Assembly (NCBI GenBank): GCA_013180625.2
Contig: SNVD02013083.1
Coordinates: 124,001 to 188,000, forward strand
From: Boswellia sacra
Taxonomy: Eukaryota; Streptophyta; Magnoliopsida; Sapindales; Burseraceae
Length of the DNA: 64,000 nucleotides
Direction of reading: 5' to 3'
A program made the translations under genes and the position numbers. Positions 60,701 to 64,000 of this stretch are shown piece by piece. The notes below the pieces were generated by a model. The model made no database searches and had not been told where the DNA came from. It was given only the letters and a program-made list of their open reading frames with translations. Position 1 is the first letter of the stretch. Every line of letters begins with the position of its first letter.

Positions 60701-62920
60701 GCGATTCTGAGTCATCTTTGTCCTCATCATCTGATATGAGTTCTTCAAGTGATGACAGGCGTAGAAAGAGAAAGAGATCTTCTAGACGGGACAAACACAG
60801 ACGTGGAAAAAGAAGAGATAGACGGCGTGACAAAAAGCGGAGGAGGCGTGAAAAGAGATCCAAGCGCAGATCAAGAAGGTTTTATTTTAATTGTTTTGTG
60901 CAGTGTTTATTGAGGTAATCTTGGGCTTCTTGTATTTTATGCTGAACTTCTCCATTCTTCCATTTTTACTAGGTCATCGGATAGTCTCACAGATACTGAA
61001 AGTGATAGTAAAAGTGAGAGTAGCTCGGAAGATGATAGTCTTGATATCCAAGGAAAAGATAGAAAAAGAAAAGAAAACTCTTCTCAGAAAGCAGGTATTA
61101 TGCTAGGACATTTTCTGTATTCACTTGGTATTTGAATGCCTTTGGAAGTTAATTTCTTGATGATATTCTGTTTTGTGCAATGATAACCAGTTGGGAATAA
61201 GTCTGCCTTAGCTGTAGAAAAAGAAGCTGCTTCTCTTCGTCAGAAAAAGAGGGAGGAGGAGGATATGTTTGAAAAGGAAGATGGTGAACAAACTCCCAAG
61301 GAAAATGGAGACCAGCGGAGCAATGGCGTTGAAGCAGATGCTAATTCCAACAGAAGTACAGATAGACAACCTGATGTGGTAGATGATCACCCGGGCAAAT
61401 CTAGGTCTACTTTCCATTCCTCTCACTCAGTTATTCTTTATGCTTACCGATTCTTCTCGGTCTGGTCTTTTATTTAAAGTTGATGAGCAGGAGCCGAAGC
61501 ATAAGTCCTAAGAGGACCATGAGTAAAAGTATGAGTATAAGTCCCAGGAGGAGTTTGAGCAAGAGTCCCAATGTTAGTCCTAACCAGAGGATGGGCAGAA
61601 CGCCAAGTGTGAGCAGAAGCCCACCTCAAAGGAGGAGTATTAGCAGGAGTCCTCTTCGAAGTGGCAGCAGTCAGAGTCCAGCTAGAAGCATCAGTAGAAG
61701 CCCTTTGAGGGGCAGAAAGGAAAGGAGTATCAGCGAGAGCCCAGTGAAAGCTCATTCTCGAAGAAGCTTGAGTCGGAGTCCTATAAGGTCCCTATCTCGA
61801 GGAAGCCAAAGCAGGAGTCCTCCAAGAACATTATCACGAAAATCAATTAGCAGAAGCCCCATAAGAGTCTCAAGAAGAAGCCTAAGCAGAAGCCCAGTTA
61901 GATCATCTCGAAGAAGCCTAAGCAGAAGCCCAGTTAGACCTTCTCGAAGAAGCATAAGCAGAAGCTCGGGCAGGGCTCCCTCTAGAAGAAGCATTAGTCG
62001 GAGTCCAATTAGAGCTCCAAGCAGGACAAATCGTCGCAGTTATTCTAGGAGCCCAAGCCCTCTACGTAGGGCTAGGTCTCCTCCTGATAGAAGAAGTTTA
62101 TCAAGAAGCATTTCTCCTGGCGGGTCTCCCAAGCGCATTAGAAGGGGTCGGGGTTTCAGCCAACGGTACTCGTATGCTCGACGATACAGAACCCCGTCGC
62201 CAGATCGTTCTCCAGTAAGGTCTTACCGTTATGGTGGACGAAGTGACCGTGACAGGTTAATAGCTGGCTAATTCATCTTGAATCTACAATTTCTTTGTGA
62301 TGAATTTTTTCAATGATTTGTGACTGCATTGTTAATCATGTGATATTTGAAGTGCTAACTGAATATGATGTGTGAATGTTTTTCTTCTAGGTATTCAAGT
62401 TTCAGAAGGTACTCACCTAGGCGCTTCAGGAGTCCACCAAGAGGAAGAACTCCTCCAAGGTATCTCTTCCTATTTCTTTGGTTGACATAAATGGTATTTT
62501 AAATTTATGATGTTTCACCGTTGCTTTGTAGATGGGAGGTAGCCAATTTCTGTTTTCTTCATTTGGGTCGTTTGATTCCTGTAGATAACTTGGTTCATTG
62601 TTACACCTGTTTGCAGATATAGAGGTAGGAGAAGCCGAAGTCGAAGTCAATCTGTGTCACGTAGCCCCCCCTACCGAAGAAGTCGCTATAGCCGCAGCCG
62701 TAGCCCCATTAAGAGCCGTTCCCCAGTTGAGTTGTCTCCTCGGAATGAGAGGCGAAGGTCACCTTCTCGAAGTAGGAGCCTCTCAGAATCACGGTCTTCA
62801 TTGGACTCTCAGTCGCCCAAGCGGACAAGCAAAGCGAGGTCAAGATCATCTTCAGGAAGCCCGGATGGGAAGAAGGGCCTGGTCTCATATGACGATGGTT
62901 CACCAGATTCAGGGCAGTGA
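57756..62920 (+). CDS. CYP95: SR-type cyclophilin, CYP95 class
   Basis: Nuclear multidomain cyclophilin linked to pre-mRNA splicing. Exons: 57756-57833, 57987-58041, 58179-58267, 58569-58593, 59306-59344, 60030-60147, 60309-60436, 60515-60878, 60973-61094, 61191-61404, 61491-62255, 62391-62459 and 62617-62920, for 789 residues in phase. The cyclophilin domain is residues 1 to about 175, starting [21 protein letters not shown] Lys/Arg/Ser-acidic stretch follows ([19 protein letters not shown]), then about 350 residues dense in Arg-Ser and Ser-Pro pairs, as in SR splicing factors. Isomerase residues are partly lost: FFHRIIKG is kept, but the usual GFMCQGGDF is GSMAEGGDF and the substrate-binding Phe and Gln are Ser and Glu. 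CYP95 relatives show similar changes. Arabidopsis CYP95 is the nearest by memory. Confidence 0.92.
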
Positions 62921-64000
62921 AACGCTTAGTTGTCGTGATGTTGCTGACGAGCGTATTGTTGTGTTATGGTGAACGGCTGGTTGTGGCAATTTTCATGTCT
63001 TTGTTAACTCTTAAATATTGGTTTCCAGTTGTATTTGCCAGAGTTTATTGTTAGCAGTTAAATGTCTAGTTGGGGTTAGAATCACTTTTGGTGTGGTGTT
63101 AAAATATTTTGAATAATGTATTGGATATTAATTGAGAGACGGAAGATATTGCAGAATCTGTTACTGCGGGTTGGTTGCACCCAATTGAGCTTAGTGAGGA
63201 TCTGCTGAGTTTTGCACAAAACTTTTAGCTTTGCTTGTATGCAGGAAAACATCCCGCGCTTGATTAGCGAGGAATCCAGATAAAGCTATTTAAGACTTCG
63301 CGGATTGGGCTGGTGGGGAGTTCCGAACACTATAATTACTAGAGCGGATGCTTTTTCGGTAGCATTAAATTTTGTTATGACTGCTGTGCTAGTATTGTGA
63401 CAGTTTGCATATAACCAACGGTATGGTGTTTAATCGACTGACCTTGTGCAAGTACACAACTTATATTGGTATGCTGCCGCCCTGGACAAGGGTATTGTGT
63501 TGTGAAGAATAGTTTTGCACGTATGAAACATTTATTAAAATAGATCTTAAGAAATAAAATATTGATTTCTTTAACTTTGAGACGCATGTAAACATTCTAA
63601 AAAAGGTATTGAAAAGCAGAAAAATTATAGAAATAGAAAAATATTTTTCTTATCTTTGTCTACAATGTTTCTGCTTGGAAGTTCATATGAAAATAAAAAC
63701 AATGAACTTCGAAATATAAAATTGAGGATTTTGCTTGGGTCCAGTTGTTGTAGGAGTTTAACTAGGAATCTTAAAATGATGATTAGAGACTCAGAAAATC
63801 TGGACTTTCAAGGGTGAAAAATTATCAAAAAAAGTCGGGAAAATTGGTGAGGGTTCGAGGGTGAAAAATTATCAAAAAAATCAGGAAAATTGGTGAGGGT
63901 TTAGGTGCAATTTTTCTCCCTGTTGGGGGTTGGGGACCTGGAATTGAACTTTGAGATATGCAATTAAAATTAAGCTTATGTTAGATTAATTTTATGTCTC
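62921..64000. other. 3' UTR and spacer after the cyclophilin gene
   Basis: No gene. A 47-bp unit is tandemly doubled at 63812-63858 and 63859-63905 (GGGTGAAAAATTATC at each start), with small differences. Confidence 0.6.

Noticed and set aside
61752..61994. Leu-rich minus-strand frame opposite the Arg/Ser domain
   Set aside because: Product of the AGA/AGC-rich codons of the cyclophilin gene read backwards.
1..64000. CRISPR arrays, tRNA or rRNA genes, bacterial operon signals
   Set aside because: Looked for regular spacer repeats and cloverleaf-like sequences by eye; none convincing in this plant nuclear DNA.

Overview
The window is nuclear DNA of a flowering plant, almost certainly a eudicot. 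The genes are intron-rich with GT-AG borders, intergenic DNA is AT-rich, and the families are plant ones: a DUF642 wall protein, P-class and DYW pentatricopeptide repeat (PPR) proteins, an AMT2-clade ammonium transporter, an SR-type cyclophilin of the CYP95 class and a tRNA methyltransferase of the DNMT2 family. I cannot name the species.

Layout. 1-1582: 3' part of a DUF642 gene (+), then AT-rich spacer with a small TRIM retroelement (2036-2657). 3841-5980: an intact eight-exon Ran GTPase gene (+). 5981-36125: a rearranged duplication. Its ancestral unit seems to be Ran (+), about 3.5 kb of unassigned DNA, then an Agenet/ENT-domain gene (-). The left copy was broken by a degenerate Copia element (8717-15462) and a Mutator-like element, MULE (16904-25267); each carries one solo-LTR-like insertion of about 1.4 kb with 5-bp target duplications. 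The right copy holds two or three damaged Ran units (25545-30154), a fragment of the Agenet/ENT gene inside them, the second unassigned block, and the intact Agenet/ENT gene (33843-35331, -).

38689-41238: an intronless 849-residue P-class PPR gene (-). 42947-43472: a GC-rich hAT-like MITE with 8-bp target duplications. 44038-47723: DNMT2 (-), ten exons, frame intact. About 50087-52335: a decayed PPR-DYW pseudogene (-) with an Asn/Gln-rich N-terminal half. 53865-55717: ammonium transporter (+), three exons. 57756-62920: CYP95-type cyclophilin with a long Arg/Ser tail (+), thirteen coding exons.

The genes do not form a pathway; this is ordinary mixed plant gene space. The most unusual material is in the duplication. 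The MULE has terminal inverted repeats of about 1.25 kb that include the start of its own transposase coding region, and it carries a Ulp1-like protease module whose catalytic Cys box is missing. Exons of two damaged Ran units can be joined into one uninterrupted 209-codon frame lacking the catalytic Gln and the acidic tail of Ran. All exon coordinates were read by eye from splice sites and family knowledge; none was checked against transcripts.
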